DNA of 64,000 nucleotides from Bacillus sp. V3B. GTDB lineage: Bacteria > Bacillota > Bacilli > Bacillales > Cytobacillaceae. Each line of letters starts with the position of its first letter. The stretch's first letter is position 1. Below the pieces are notes generated by a model that was not told the origin of the DNA, ran no database searches, and was given only the letters and a program-made list of their open reading frames with translations. The translations under genes were made by a program, and so were the position numbers. The stretch spans positions 248,001-312,000 of the forward strand of contig NZ_JAETXM010000001.1 in assembly GCF_024494465.1 (NCBI RefSeq), given 5' to 3'. This document shows, one piece after another, positions 47,462-57,453 of this stretch.

Positions 47462-47605
47462 ATGTTAGATTTTACTTGGAAAGTGTTTTCACAAACAGGT
47501 AATGTTGACACATATCTTCTTTTTAAGGAATTAGAGAAGGAGAATAAAGAAATACCCGGAAATAAGGACGAAGAGCTAGAAGAAATCGATTTTCCAATGA
47601 CATAG
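47462..47605 (+). CDS. yqzL: YqzL family protein
   Basis: Forty-seven-residue acidic protein that begins MLDFTWKVFSQTGNVDTYLL and ends EEIDFPMT. It is nearly identical at its N-terminus to B. subtilis YqzL from the same position between era and recO. The function is unknown. The ATG at 47462 follows AAAGGTGGGG. Being so short it is easily overlooked. Confidence 0.9.
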   Translation: MLDFTWKVFSQTGNVDTYLLFKELEKENKEIPGNKDEELEEIDFPMT

Positions 47606-47635
47606 GTTTGTCTCCCGTAGAGGGATGGTGCTAGA

Positions 47636-48391
47636 ATGTTTCAAAAATGTGAAGGGATTGTCCTTCGAACGACAGATTACGGCGAAACGAATAAGATAGT
47701 CATTTTATTTACACGTGAATGGGGAAAAATTGGTGTGATGGCAAACGGAGCTAAAAAAACGAAAAGCCGATTAGCTGCCATCACCCAGCCTCTAACATAT
47801 GGCTATTACTTAGTGCAAAAAGGAAGCGGTCTTGGGAGCCTTCAACAGGGGGAGATGATCGCTTCTTTACGTTCAATTAAAGAAGATATCTTTCTTACTG
47901 CCTATGCAAGTTATGTGGTTGAATTAACTGATAAAAGTACAGAAGAAAAGAATCATAATCCCTATTTATTTGAACTGCTGCTCCAAGTATTAACCTATTT
48001 AAATGAAGGATATGACCCTGAAATCATGAAGAATATTTATGAAATGAAGATGTTGAATACGCTTGGTCATTATCCTATTTTGAACCAGTGTGCGGTATGT
48101 AGGAGTACAGAAGGTAAGTTTTCCTTTTCGATTAGAGAAGGTGGAATTATCTGCCACCGTTGTTTAGAAAAAGACCCTTATCATCTAAAAGTATCTTCTG
48201 CAACAGTAAAGTTATTGCGTATTTTTTATTATTTAGATATGAGCCGTCTTGGAAATATTACGGTAAAACAAGAAACAAAAACTGAGCTTAAAAAAGTAAT
48301 TAATGGTTACTATGATGAGTATTCAGGATTGTACCTAAAATCTAAAAAGTTTTTAGAGCAGCTTGATCGATTCGATAAAGGGGCTTTCTAA
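47636..48391 (+). CDS. recO: DNA repair protein RecO
   Basis: Helps load RecA on SSB-coated DNA. An N-terminal OB fold ([17 protein letters not shown]) is followed by helices and a four-cysteine zinc site, with CAVC and CHRC visible. It has 251 residues. It lies 30 bases after yqzL. Confidence 0.96.
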   Translation: MFQKCEGIVLRTTDYGETNKIVILFTREWGKIGVMANGAKKTKSRLAAITQPLTYGYYLVQKGSGLGSLQQGEMIASLRSIKEDIFLTAYASYVVELTDKSTEEKNHNPYLFELLLQVLTYLNEGYDPEIMKNIYEMKMLNTLGHYPILNQCAVCRSTEGKFSFSIREGGIICHRCLEKDPYHLKVSSATVKLLRIFYYLDMSRLGNITVKQETKTELKKVINGYYDEYSGLYLKSKKFLEQLDRFDKGAF

Positions 48392-48451
48392 CAATGGAGA
48401 AGCTTTTACCTCCACTGATCGTAACGAAAATAGGGAAATGATTATAAGCAG

Positions 48452-48480
48452 TTGACAAGCTCTTTTGTTTTCGCTATTAT
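48452..48480 (+). promoter_or_regulatory. Predicted SigA promoter of the glyQS leader
   Basis: Consensus TTGACA (48452-48457), 17-base spacer, TATTAT (48475-48480), just upstream of the T-box leader. Confidence 0.8.
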
Positions 48481-48486
48481 TCAACT

Positions 48487-48730
48487 ATTAAATCATAATC
48501 ATATAATCGTTGCTGTGATGGAAAAGAGTACTTAATTTTCTCTATTTAAGCGAATTCGGGATAGTGAAAGCCGAGTATAGAGCCTTAAGGAATGGCATTC
48601 TTGAGCGACATACTGTGTCTGTTAAAGACATAAATGAAAGTGGCTTGTCATTTAGGCTTGCAAGTAGGGTGGAACCGCGGGTATAACTCTCGTCCCTATG
48701 CTATTAGAGCATAGAGACGGGAGTTTTTTG
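48487..48730 (+). promoter_or_regulatory. Glycine T-box riboswitch
   Basis: tRNA-sensing leader controlling glyQ-glyS. Stem I elements are present: GATGGAAAAGAGTA on the 5' side, an apical TCGGGATAGTGAAAGCCGA hairpin, and GGAATGGCATTC with specifier codon GGC (48594-48596), read by tRNA-Gly(GCC). The T-box sequence AGGGTGGAACCGCGG lies at 48666-48680. It is followed by the terminator (48685-48730, long stem closing on GGGAGTTTTTT). Uncharged tRNA-Gly should pair with the T-box bulge and prevent termination. Confidence 0.96.
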
Positions 48731-48859
48731 TGTTTTTAAAATAAAGGGCTAGGTTAATGATGGTTATTAGAATAATACTATTGTTTAACGAAGTCATGGT
48801 GAAAGTAGTCTAGCGTAAGTGCCTAGCAGGTACTTTGCTTTAATTTATGGAGGTGTGGT

Positions 48860-49750
48860 ATGAATATTCAAAATATGATATTAACACTGCAAAAACATTG
48901 GTCTGACCAAGGTTGTATTTTAATGCAGGCTTATGATGTAGAAAAAGGAGCAGGAACGATGAGTCCTTATACATTCCTGCGTGCGATTGGTCCTGAACCA
49001 TGGAATGTCGCATATGTTGAACCATCACGTCGTCCTGCAGATGGCCGTTATGGTGAAAATCCAAACCGGTTGTATCAGCATCATCAATTTCAAGTAATTA
49101 TGAAGCCTTCTCCTGACAATATTCAGGAACTTTATCTAGAATCTCTTAAGACACTTGGTATTAATCCACTTGAGCATGATATTCGCTTTGTTGAGGATAA
49201 CTGGGAAAATCCTTCATTAGGATGTGCCGGACTTGGTTGGGAAGTATGGCTTGATGGGATGGAAATTACACAATTTACTTATTTTCAACAAGTAGGAGGT
49301 CTTGAATGTAAACCGGTTTCTGTTGAAATTACTTATGGAATTGAACGGCTTGCTTCCTATATTCAAGATAAAGAAAATGTATTTGATCTTGAATGGACAG
49401 AAGGCTTTACGATTCGCGATATTTTCGGACAACCGGAGTATGAGCATTCAAAGTATACGTTTGAAACATCTGATCAAGAGATGTTGTTTAACTTGTTTAA
49501 TATTTATGAAAAAGAAGCACATAGACAGATGGAAGCAGGTCTTGTTCATCCAGCGTATGATTATGTCTTAAAATGCTCACATACTTTTAATTTACTTGAT
49601 GCAAGAGGTGCTATTTCTGTGACAGAAAGAACGGGATATCTGGCACGTTGTCGTAATCTTGCTCGTAAAATTGCCAAAACCTTTTATGATGAAAGGGAAA
49701 AACTGGGCTTTCCAATTTTAAAGGCAAAGGAGGAAAATAATCGTGACTAA
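48860..49750 (+). CDS. glyQ: Glycyl-tRNA synthetase alpha subunit
   Basis: Catalytic-core subunit of the alpha2beta2 glycyl-tRNA synthetase. The class II core is visible in [17 protein letters not shown] and [19 protein letters not shown]. It has 296 residues. It lies under T-box control and overlaps glyS by eight bases. Confidence 0.98.
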   Translation: MNIQNMILTLQKHWSDQGCILMQAYDVEKGAGTMSPYTFLRAIGPEPWNVAYVEPSRRPADGRYGENPNRLYQHHQFQVIMKPSPDNIQELYLESLKTLGINPLEHDIRFVEDNWENPSLGCAGLGWEVWLDGMEITQFTYFQQVGGLECKPVSVEITYGIERLASYIQDKENVFDLEWTEGFTIRDIFGQPEYEHSKYTFETSDQEMLFNLFNIYEKEAHRQMEAGLVHPAYDYVLKCSHTFNLLDARGAISVTERTGYLARCRNLARKIAKTFYDEREKLGFPILKAKEENNRD

Positions 49751-51815
49751 AAAGGATATCCTATTAGAGATTGGTTTAGAAGAATTGCCAGCTCGATTTG
49801 TAACGAATTCGATGAACCAATTGGCTGATAAAGTTCGCTTATGGCTTGAAGGAAAGAAAATTAATTATGGTGAACTAAAAGCATTTTCAACACCGCGTCG
49901 CTTAACGGTTCTTGTTTTGGATGTAGATGAGGCACAAGCTGACATTCATGAAGAAGCAAAAGGTCCAGCCAAAAAAATTGCCCAAAATGAAGAGGGTGAA
50001 TGGTCAAAAGCGGCGATTGGATTTTGCCGTGGACAAGGAATGACTGTTGAGGATATTTATTTTAAAGAAATAAAGGGTGTAGAATATGCCCATGTTAAAA
50101 AGTTTATTGAAGGGAAGGAAACGAAAAATCTGCTTCCTGAGTTAAAAGATATTAGTACAAGTCTGAACTTCCCGAAAAATATGCGTTGGGCTGATCAAGA
50201 TCTTCGTTATATTAGACCAATAAAATGGATTGTTGCTTTGTTTGGTCAAGAAGTGATACCATTTTCAATTACGAATGTGGAAACAAATCATTGGAGCCTA
50301 GGGCATCGTTTTCTAGGTAGTAAGCTTCACCTTACAGTTCCAGCCGATTATGAACAAGCGATGCTAGAACAGTTTGTTATGGTTGATCCAGTAAAACGAA
50401 AAAATACGATTCTTGAACAATTGAAAAAACTTGAAGAAGAAAATGATTGGGATATCCTAGTAGATGAAGGTCTGCTTGAAGAGGTCAATAACCTGGTAGA
50501 ATATCCGACTGCCTTATATGGGAAATTTGAAAATGAATACTTAGAGCTACCTGAAGAAGTATTGATTACTTCGATGAAAGAACATCAACGTTATTTTCCG
50601 GTAAAATCAAAAGATGGAAAATTGCTTCCTTATTTTGTGACTGTTCGAAATGGTGGAACGGATCATGTAGAAAAGGTTGCAAAAGGGAATGAAAAAGTAT
50701 TACGAGCAAGACTTTCTGATGCAGACTTCTTTTATCGTGAAGATCAAAAAAGAGATATTCAACAATCTTTAAATAAATTAAATTCAATTGTTTATCATGA
50801 AGATATTGGCACCGTATCAGATAAAGTTGGAAGAGTTCGACGTTTGACGAATATTCTTACAGATCAAATGGAGTTTACCAATGAACAACAGCGGGACGGG
50901 GACCGAGCAGCTGAGATATGTAAATTTGATTTAGTAACAAATATGGTTTATGAGTTTCCTGAACTACAAGGTTTTATGGGTGAGAAATACGCTCGCCAAA
51001 AAGGGGAAAATGAAGTGGTTGCAAAAGCGATTAATGAACATTATATGCCGCGTAACGCTGAAGATCAAATTCCAGCAAGTGGTGTAGGTGCTGTTCTGTC
51101 AGTTGCTGAAAAAATCGATACGATTGCATCCTTTTTTGCGATTGGGCTCATTCCAAGTGGTTCACAAGATCCGTATGCTTTAAGACGTCAAGCAACAGGT
51201 GTTGTTCAAATTCTTCTTCAAAAAAATTGGCAAATTAATCTAGAGGAAATCGTAAATCAATCATTGTCGCTTCTTGAAGCTGATGGTATCTTGAAGAAAA
51301 GTCTTGAAGACATTACAAGTGAAGTGATCTCTTTCTTTAAACTGCGTCTAAAACATTTACTACAAGAAAAAGGCATTCGTTATGATTTAATTGATGCTGT
51401 GTTAGGCAATGAAGTAGGCGTTGTTACTTCTTTAGTAAATAGGGCACAAGTTCTTGAGGAAAAGAGAAATGATGTTGACTTTAAAGAAAATATTGAAGCA
51501 TTAAGCAGAATTTTAAATATCTCAAGCAAGGCTACAAATGAAGGGGCTATTCAAGAGACATTATTCGAAAATGATTTTGAACAGCAATTGTATGAAAAAT
51601 ATTTGGCTGTAAACGTTCTTTTAAATAAGAGTGTCACAGAAGAAGAGTATTTTGATTTACTTGTGTCAATGAAACCAGAGATTAATCCATATTTTGAACA
51701 TACGATGATCATGACTGAAGATGAAGCGATCAAACAAAATCGTTTAAGCCTTATGGTAAAACTCTCTCAATTGATTAAAAGATTTGCCAATGTTAGTGAG
51801 ATCAATGTAAAGTAA
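49743..51815 (+). CDS. glyS: Glycyl-tRNA synthetase beta subunit
   Basis: tRNA-binding subunit, 690 residues, beginning [16 protein letters not shown]. It includes the conserved core SPRRL-like [24 protein letters not shown] and the HD-like and anticodon-binding C-terminal domains. The GTG at 49743 follows AAAGGAGG, inside the end of glyQ. Confidence 0.97.
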   Translation: MTKKDILLEIGLEELPARFVTNSMNQLADKVRLWLEGKKINYGELKAFSTPRRLTVLVLDVDEAQADIHEEAKGPAKKIAQNEEGEWSKAAIGFCRGQGMTVEDIYFKEIKGVEYAHVKKFIEGKETKNLLPELKDISTSLNFPKNMRWADQDLRYIRPIKWIVALFGQEVIPFSITNVETNHWSLGHRFLGSKLHLTVPADYEQAMLEQFVMVDPVKRKNTILEQLKKLEEENDWDILVDEGLLEEVNNLVEYPTALYGKFENEYLELPEEVLITSMKEHQRYFPVKSKDGKLLPYFVTVRNGGTDHVEKVAKGNEKVLRARLSDADFFYREDQKRDIQQSLNKLNSIVYHEDIGTVSDKVGRVRRLTNILTDQMEFTNEQQRDGDRAAEICKFDLVTNMVYEFPELQGFMGEKYARQKGENEVVAKAINEHYMPRNAEDQIPASGVGAVLSVAEKIDTIASFFAIGLIPSGSQDPYALRRQATGVVQILLQKNWQINLEEIVNQSLSLLEADGILKKSLEDITSEVISFFKLRLKHLLQEKGIRYDLIDAVLGNEVGVVTSLVNRAQVLEEKRNDVDFKENIEALSRILNISSKATNEGAIQETLFENDFEQQLYEKYLAVNVLLNKSVTEEEYFDLLVSMKPEINPYFEHTMIMTEDEAIKQNRLSLMVKLSQLIKRFANVSEINVK

Positions 51816-52040
51816 TTGGCTTTTTTGACAAGCTACTTTGTTGACTGATTAAAATAAAAAGTTCGTTTGATATTAGGTTCTTTTATCTTGATCATTATCT
51901 ACTCTAATACTACCTTTGTACCTACTGCCCTGAACAAAACATTATGACTGATATGATAGATTAGCTTTTCATTTCTAAGAAATAGTATATAATAATTATG
52001 TAATAGTATAACATTATTCCTGTTCAACTGGGCATGATAG

Positions 52041-52676
52041 GTGGTGTGGACAATAGAACTTAATAAACGTCAAGATCAAATATTAGAAATTGTAAAGGAA
52101 AATGGTCCAATAACGGGGGAACATATTGCAGACCGTCTGCATTTAACAAGAGCTACTCTTAGACCTGATCTTGCGATTTTAACGATGGCAGGTTTTTTAG
52201 ATGCAAGACCTCGTGTAGGTTATTTCTATACTGGAAAATCAAGTGTGCAGCTTCTTACTGAAAATTTAAAGAAGTTATATGTAAAGGATTATCAATCCAT
52301 TCCAGTTGTTGTCAATGAGAATATTTCTGTATATGATGCGATTGTAACGATGTTTTTAGAGGATGTTGGTACTTTATTTGTTGTGGATCAAACATCATTG
52401 CTCGTTGGTGTACTTTCACGGAAAGATTTATTGAGAGCTAGTATCGGCAATCAGGAATTGACGAGCTTGCCGGTTAATATTATTATGACAAGGATGCCAA
52501 ACATAGCGATGTGCTTACGTGAGGACCTTGTCATTGATGTAGCCCAAAAGTTGATCGAAAAGCAAATTGACTCTATGCCTGTTGTGAAAGAAGTAAATAA
52601 TGGTTTTGAAGTCATTGGAAGAATTACAAAAACAAATATAACGAAAGCATTAGTCGCTTTAGCGGATAATGAATAA
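52041..52676 (+). CDS. ccpN: Transcriptional repressor CcpN
   Basis: Represses gluconeogenic genes (gapB, pckA in B. subtilis) during growth on glycolytic carbon. An N-terminal winged helix (ITGEHIADRLHLTRATLRPDL) is followed by two CBS domains that sense nucleotides. It has about 211 residues. The start is uncertain: GTG codons at 52041 and 52044 overlap the best ribosome binding site (AGGTGGTG, 52039-52046). The conserved TIELNKRQ begins at 52050, where ATA at 52053 would have ideal spacing but is not a normal start. It is followed by ppsR as in B. subtilis. Confidence 0.92.
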   Translation: MVWTIELNKRQDQILEIVKENGPITGEHIADRLHLTRATLRPDLAILTMAGFLDARPRVGYFYTGKSSVQLLTENLKKLYVKDYQSIPVVVNENISVYDAIVTMFLEDVGTLFVVDQTSLLVGVLSRKDLLRASIGNQELTSLPVNIIMTRMPNIAMCLREDLVIDVAQKLIEKQIDSMPVVKEVNNGFEVIGRITKTNITKALVALADNE

Positions 52677-52727
52677 GCAAAAAATTTGTACGTGACTGTG
52701 ACTGAAATAGAAGGGGATGATAAATGG

Positions 52728-53546
52728 ATGAGTAACATGCCAATCATCTATGTCGTATCCGACTCAGTTGGGGAAACGGCTGAACTCGTTACTAAAGCGG
52801 CACTCAGCCAATTTAGTGGGAATGATATTATTATAAAACGTTTTCCATTTGTAGAGGACGAGTCAAATGTAGACGAAGTCATCTCCTTAACAAAGAGTGA
52901 TAAAGGTATGATTGCGTATACTCTTGTCAAGCCGGAAATACGTGAGTATATGAAAGAGGCTACTATGAAAGCAGATATTTTGGCATATGACATTATTGGA
53001 CCACTCATAGATCAAATTCAATTACTTTATGGCCAGACACCGATAAATAAGCCAGGTCTCATTCATAAATTGGATGAGGATTACTTTAAGAAAGTTGAAG
53101 CAATTGAGTTTGCAGTTAAGTATGATGATGGTCGTGATCCTCGAGGAATCATGAAGGCTGATATTGTACTTGTCGGTGTATCTAGGACATCCAAAACGCC
53201 TCTTTCACAATATTTAGCACATAAACGATTAAAGGTGGCAAACATACCACTTGTGCCGGAAGTTAAGCCACCTGATGAACTGTTTACAATCTCTCCGGAT
53301 AAATGCTTTGGTTTGAAAATTAGTTCCGAAAAGCTAAATGGCATTCGTAGAGAACGTTTGAAATCTTTAGGGTTAAGTGACGATGCTAATTATGCAAAAC
53401 TGGAAAGAATTAACGAAGAACTGATGTATTTTGAAAAAATTATAGAACGAATCGGTTGTCCGGTGGTAGATGTTACAAACAAAGCAGTTGAAGAAACAGC
53501 TAATATTATCTACAATATGGTGGAAAAAAATAAAAGACAAAAATAG
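52728..53546 (+). CDS. ppsR: PEP synthase/PPDK regulatory protein (DUF299)
   Basis: Bifunctional kinase/pyrophosphorylase that switches PEP synthase or pyruvate phosphate dikinase by ADP-dependent phosphorylation (YqfL in B. subtilis). The family motifs are clear: [12 protein letters not shown] at the start and [15 protein letters not shown], the P-loop-like ADP site (about residue 145). The ATG at 52728 follows AAGGGGATG. An ATG three codons on is possible. It has about 272 residues. Pairing with ccpN fits control of gluconeogenesis. Confidence 0.94.
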   Translation: MSNMPIIYVVSDSVGETAELVTKAALSQFSGNDIIIKRFPFVEDESNVDEVISLTKSDKGMIAYTLVKPEIREYMKEATMKADILAYDIIGPLIDQIQLLYGQTPINKPGLIHKLDEDYFKKVEAIEFAVKYDDGRDPRGIMKADIVLVGVSRTSKTPLSQYLAHKRLKVANIPLVPEVKPPDELFTISPDKCFGLKISSEKLNGIRRERLKSLGLSDDANYAKLERINEELMYFEKIIERIGCPVVDVTNKAVEETANIIYNMVEKNKRQK

Positions 53547-53570
53547 CACATGATTTCAATGTGCTATTTT
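53540..53570 (+). terminator. Terminator after ppsR
   Basis: AAAATAGCACAT/ATGTGCTATTTT, 12-bp stem, seven-base loop. It starts within the last codons of ppsR. The next 280 bases are AT-rich promoter-like sequence without a gene. Confidence 0.85.
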
Positions 53571-53850
53571 CTATTGGTTATAATAGCAGTATTTTACATA
53601 GAATAGGAAGGTTGATTCATTTCTGTTTCATAGTAGTCTATTTAGCATAAAAATTTGGATTAATTAGCATTTATATAAAAAAATTAATGCGAAAATTGAA
53701 TTTATGTACTATAATAAAAAATTGTGATAAAAATGTATCATAATTAGGTTTAGACTTTCCCTTCAAGGAATAAACTATTTATTGAGAGAAGTCAAGTCAA
53801 CTACTAAAAAAAATTCGACACGATTTCATTAGAAAATTTGTTCCCTGAAA

Positions 53851-53877
53851 GAAGGATTATGCGGAGTGATGTAGAAT
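53851..53877 (+). promoter_or_regulatory. SigH-type promoter upstream of dnaG-sigA
   Basis: GAAGGATTA (53851-53859), 11 bases, GTAGAATTA (from 53871). This fits the SigH consensus RnAGGAwWW / RnnGAATww at every fixed position. The B. subtilis rpoD operon also has a SigH promoter (P3) that keeps sigA expressed at the onset of sporulation. Here the site overlaps the expected start of yqxD. Confidence 0.7.
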
Positions 53878-54288
53878 TATTAGTACATTAGGCAAACCGG
53901 TTATTTATGTTGACGCTGATTCTTGTCCGGTTAAAGAAGAAATTGTCGAAATCGCTAATGAAAAAGACATTGAAACACTATTCGTCGCCTCATATGCTCA
54001 CATGAAAAATGATCTGAATAACATGAAGTGGAAGTTCGTTGACTCAACGAAGGAAGCTGTCGACTTGTATATTATGAATCATGTGAAGGCTGGTGATTTA
54101 GTTGTTACTAAGGATATAGGTCTGGCTTCGACACTATTACTACAAGGAGTTACGTTCTATCTCCAAAGGGAGTTTCTTATGAGGAAAAGTCAATTCATAC
54201 TGCTTTAGACATGAGGTATTTATTAGCAAAGGCACGAAGAAAAGGTATTTATGGAAAAGGATCAAAACCCTATACGAATAAGGACTGA
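53876..54288 (+). pseudogene. yqxD: YqxD (YaiI/DUF188 family), frameshifted
   Basis: Two reading frames together encode one DUF188 protein. The first runs VIYVDADSCPVKEEI through LVVTKDIGLASTLLLQGVTFY. After a one-base loss near 54160, the second continues SPKGVSYEEKSIHTALDMRY to a stop at 54286-54288. The uncorrected frame instead stops at 54208. In addition, no ATG, GTG or TTG lies in frame between the upstream stop (53867) and the conserved start; only ATT codons (53876, 53879) are available, the first nine bases after GGAG. It is the first gene of the dnaG-sigA operon in B. subtilis. A sequencing error could explain the shift but not the missing start. Confidence 0.85.
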
Positions 54289-54387
54289 GTAAGGTTTATA
54301 AAGGAATTATCAAATATTTTGTCTGAATTTGCAGGAATTTAATATTTTTTGACGAATACCTCATAAAGTAAATATGGAGGTGTTCAC

Positions 54388-56199
54388 ATGTCAGATCGAA
54401 TTGCCGAAGAGAAGCTAAATGAAATTAGGCAGGCATCGGATATTGTGGATGTCATTAGCGAATACGTACAGCTAAAAAAACAAGGCCGTAATTATGTAGG
54501 TCTTTGTCCTTTTCATGGTGAAAATACTCCATCTTTTTCAGTCTCATCTGATAAACAAGTTTATCATTGCTTTGGCTGTGGTGCAGGGGGGAATGTATTT
54601 TCTTTCTTAATGGAAATAGAGGGTCTTTCGTTTCAGGAAGTATCATTAAAACTTGCAGATAAAGCGAATATTGACCTTGGAACGAGCATTTCTACTCTAG
54701 ACAATTCTAAATCAGTTTCCAATGATGTAAAACAGATGATTGACGCTCATAATTTGTTGCGTAAATTCTATCATCATTTACTTGTAAATACAAAAGAGGG
54801 TCAGAATGCACTGGAATATTTACTTAAAAGGGGATTTACTCTACAGTCCATTGATAAGTTTCAAATTGGTTATGCCCTTGACTCATGGGACTTTGATTAT
54901 AAATTTTTAACGAATAAAAATTTTCCTCCAGAATTAATGGAGAAGGCTGGTCTTATTATTAAACGAGATCAGGACGGGAGTTTCTTTGATCGATTTCGAG
55001 ATCGAATCATGTTCCCCATCTATGATCGAAATGGACAGACAATTGCTTTTTCTGGAAGATCGTTAGGAGAAAATACGCCTAAATATTTAAATAGTCCCGA
55101 AACAATCATTTTTAATAAAAGTAAAATTCTTTATAATTATCATTTGGCAAGACCAACCATTAGGAAACGCCAACAAGCTGTATTGTTTGAAGGCTTTGCT
55201 GATGTTATTGCGGCTGATCGTTCTGGAGTTGAAAATGGTGTTGCTACAATGGGAACATCTTTAACAGATGAACATGTCTCCATTTTAAAAAGAAATGTTC
55301 AGTCTGTAACGATTTGTTATGACTCAGATTCAGCTGGTATAGAAGCGGCGTTTAGAGCAGGTGATATGCTTAATCAGGCAAATTGCCAAGTAAAAGTAGC
55401 GATTATGCCAGATGAGATGGACCCTGATGATTACGTGAAGAAATTTGGAGCAGAAAAATTCCGCAATGAGATTATTGATGGAAGCATGACTTTAATGGGT
55501 TTTAAAATGCTCTATTATCGTAGAGGGAAAAACTTACAAGATGAAGGCAATCGACTTCTTTATATAGAAGAAGTATTACAAGAGATTGGTCGTCTTGAAA
55601 AAGCTGTCCAGAAAGATTTCTATATACGTCAACTGGCAGATGAATTTAATCTTTCTCTTGAAGCATTAAAAGAGCAGGAAAGACAGTATGACAAGAAACA
55701 CCAGAGGAAAGAGCAGAATCAACAGAATAAAGTATTGCAAAAACCGATGATGATGACCAGGCAGGCAGATCGAATCAAACCGGCATTTCATAATGCGGAA
55801 AGATCACTGATTGCTCATATGCTTAGAAGTAGGGAAGTAGCGTATAGGGTACAGGAGTTAATGGAAGGTCATACTTTTAACATAGATGAACACCAAGCTA
55901 TTATCACTTATTTATATGGGTTTTATGAAAGTGATCATTCACCTGATTTAAATTCTTTTCTCAGTTATATCGATGATGAAAAGCTCCGAAGAATGATTGT
56001 TGATATAGAAATGATGCCCTTAAATGGGGAAATTTCTGATCAAGAATTAATGGATTATATTAATCAGGTGTTGAAATATCAAAAAATGTTAATGATAAAG
56101 GAAAAAGAGGCTGAACTAAAGGAAGCAGAACGTTATAAGGATTTAGAAAGAGCTAAAGTTCTTTTAGCAGACATTCAGCAAATTCGTAAAACTTTGTAA
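54388..56199 (+). CDS. dnaG: DNA primase
   Basis: Makes RNA primers at the replication fork. The zinc-binding domain (CPFHGENTPSFSV, CFGCGAGGN, about residues 41-70) is followed by the TOPRIM catalytic core (LFEGFADVIA, YDSDSAGIEAA) and a C-terminal helicase-binding domain. It has 603 residues. The ATG at 54388 follows GGAGGTG. It heads the intact part of the sigA operon. Confidence 0.97.
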   Translation: MSDRIAEEKLNEIRQASDIVDVISEYVQLKKQGRNYVGLCPFHGENTPSFSVSSDKQVYHCFGCGAGGNVFSFLMEIEGLSFQEVSLKLADKANIDLGTSISTLDNSKSVSNDVKQMIDAHNLLRKFYHHLLVNTKEGQNALEYLLKRGFTLQSIDKFQIGYALDSWDFDYKFLTNKNFPPELMEKAGLIIKRDQDGSFFDRFRDRIMFPIYDRNGQTIAFSGRSLGENTPKYLNSPETIIFNKSKILYNYHLARPTIRKRQQAVLFEGFADVIAADRSGVENGVATMGTSLTDEHVSILKRNVQSVTICYDSDSAGIEAAFRAGDMLNQANCQVKVAIMPDEMDPDDYVKKFGAEKFRNEIIDGSMTLMGFKMLYYRRGKNLQDEGNRLLYIEEVLQEIGRLEKAVQKDFYIRQLADEFNLSLEALKEQERQYDKKHQRKEQNQQNKVLQKPMMMTRQADRIKPAFHNAERSLIAHMLRSREVAYRVQELMEGHTFNIDEHQAIITYLYGFYESDHSPDLNSFLSYIDDEKLRRMIVDIEMMPLNGEISDQELMDYINQVLKYQKMLMIKEKEAELKEAERYKDLERAKVLLADIQQIRKTL

Positions 56200-56232
56200 T
56201 GGTTTCTTTGATTTTTGGAAGGAGGGGGACAA

Positions 56233-57357
56233 ATGGCTGAAAAATCGGCTCGTTCAAAAGAGGTTGAAACAGAACTGACCCTAGAGCAAGTGAAAGAACA
56301 ATTAACATTATTAGGGAAAAAAACAGGTGTCCTTGCCTATGATGATATTGCTGAAAAATTAGCTACATTTGAGTTGGATTCCCATCAAATGGATGAGTTT
56401 TATGAATTCCTTGGAGACAATGGTGTTGAACTAGTAGGTGAACAAGAGGATGAAGACCCTAATATTAAAGAGTTAGCTAAAAATGAGGAAGAATTTGATT
56501 TAAATGATTTAAGTGTTCCTCCTGGAGTCAAAATTAATGATCCTGTGCGCATGTATTTGAAAGAAATTGGACGTGTGGATCTTCTCTCAGCAGAGGAGGA
56601 AGTGAAGCTAGCATTAAGAATTGAACAAGGCGATGAAGAGGCAAAAAGACGGTTAGCTGAAGCGAATCTTCGTTTAGTTGTTAGTATTGCTAAAAGATAT
56701 GTCGGTCGTGGTATGTTGTTTCTAGATCTTATTCAAGAAGGTAATATGGGCTTAATTAAGGCTGTTGAAAAATTTGATTATCGAAAAGGATTCAAATTTA
56801 GTACGTATGCCACTTGGTGGATTCGACAGGCGATTACGAGAGCAATCGCAGATCAGGCGAGAACAATTCGGATTCCCGTTCACATGGTCGAAACGATTAA
56901 TAAGCTAGTTCGTGTGCAACGGCAATTATTGCAAGATTTAGGACGTGAACCTTCACCGGAAGAAATTGGGGAAGACATGGATTTATCACCAGAAAAGGTA
57001 AGGGAGATTTTAAAAATAGCCCAAGAACCTGTTTCACTTGAAACACCGATTGGTGAAGAAGATGATTCACATCTCGGTGATTTCATTGAAGATCACGAAG
57101 CAACTTCACCATCAGAGCATGCAGCATATGAACTCTTAAAAGAACAATTAGAAGATGTTCTGGATACTCTTACAGATCGTGAAGAAAATGTTTTGCGACT
57201 TCGTTTCGGGCTTGACGATGGAAGAACACGCACACTCGAAGAAGTTGGAAAAGTATTCGGTGTTACACGTGAACGTATTCGCCAAATTGAAGCAAAAGCA
57301 TTAAGAAAGCTTAGACATCCAAGTAGAAGCAAAAGATTGAAAGACTTTTTAGAATAA
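56233..57357 (+). CDS. sigA: Primary sigma factor SigA (RpoD)
   Basis: Housekeeping sigma-70 factor. Region 1.1 leads to region 1.2 ([12 protein letters not shown]), regions 2.1-2.4 ([31 protein letters not shown]), region 3, and region 4.2 ([23 protein letters not shown]). It has 374 residues. The ATG at 56233 follows GGAGGGGG. An in-frame start at 56215 lies within the purine-rich ribosome binding site. Confidence 0.99.
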   Translation: MAEKSARSKEVETELTLEQVKEQLTLLGKKTGVLAYDDIAEKLATFELDSHQMDEFYEFLGDNGVELVGEQEDEDPNIKELAKNEEEFDLNDLSVPPGVKINDPVRMYLKEIGRVDLLSAEEEVKLALRIEQGDEEAKRRLAEANLRLVVSIAKRYVGRGMLFLDLIQEGNMGLIKAVEKFDYRKGFKFSTYATWWIRQAITRAIADQARTIRIPVHMVETINKLVRVQRQLLQDLGREPSPEEIGEDMDLSPEKVREILKIAQEPVSLETPIGEEDDSHLGDFIEDHEATSPSEHAAYELLKEQLEDVLDTLTDREENVLRLRFGLDDGRTRTLEEVGKVFGVTRERIRQIEAKALRKLRHPSRSKRLKDFLE

Positions 57358-57366
57358 GCTAGTCAG

Positions 57367-57406
57367 AAAATAGTTTACTTCTTACAATAGAAGTGAACTA
57401 TTTTTT
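57367..57406 (+). terminator. Terminator after sigA
   Basis: AAAATAGTTTACTTCT/AGAAGTGAACTATTTT stem with one or two G-U pairs and a short loop, then TTTTTT. Confidence 0.88.
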
Positions 57407-57453
57407 GTTCAAAAACACTTTTTTGCGATGAAGAATCTATAGGATGTGAGCGT

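Noticed and set aside
47317-47511. Minus-strand open frame opposite the start of yqzL
   Set aside because: No ribosome binding site, no recognisable protein, and it overlaps the well-supported yqzL on the other strand.
54002-54208. A separate 68-codon gene starting at the ATG at 54002
   Set aside because: It is an internal piece of the yqxD frame before the frameshift, with no ribosome binding site of its own; its last codons are out-of-frame nonsense relative to the family.
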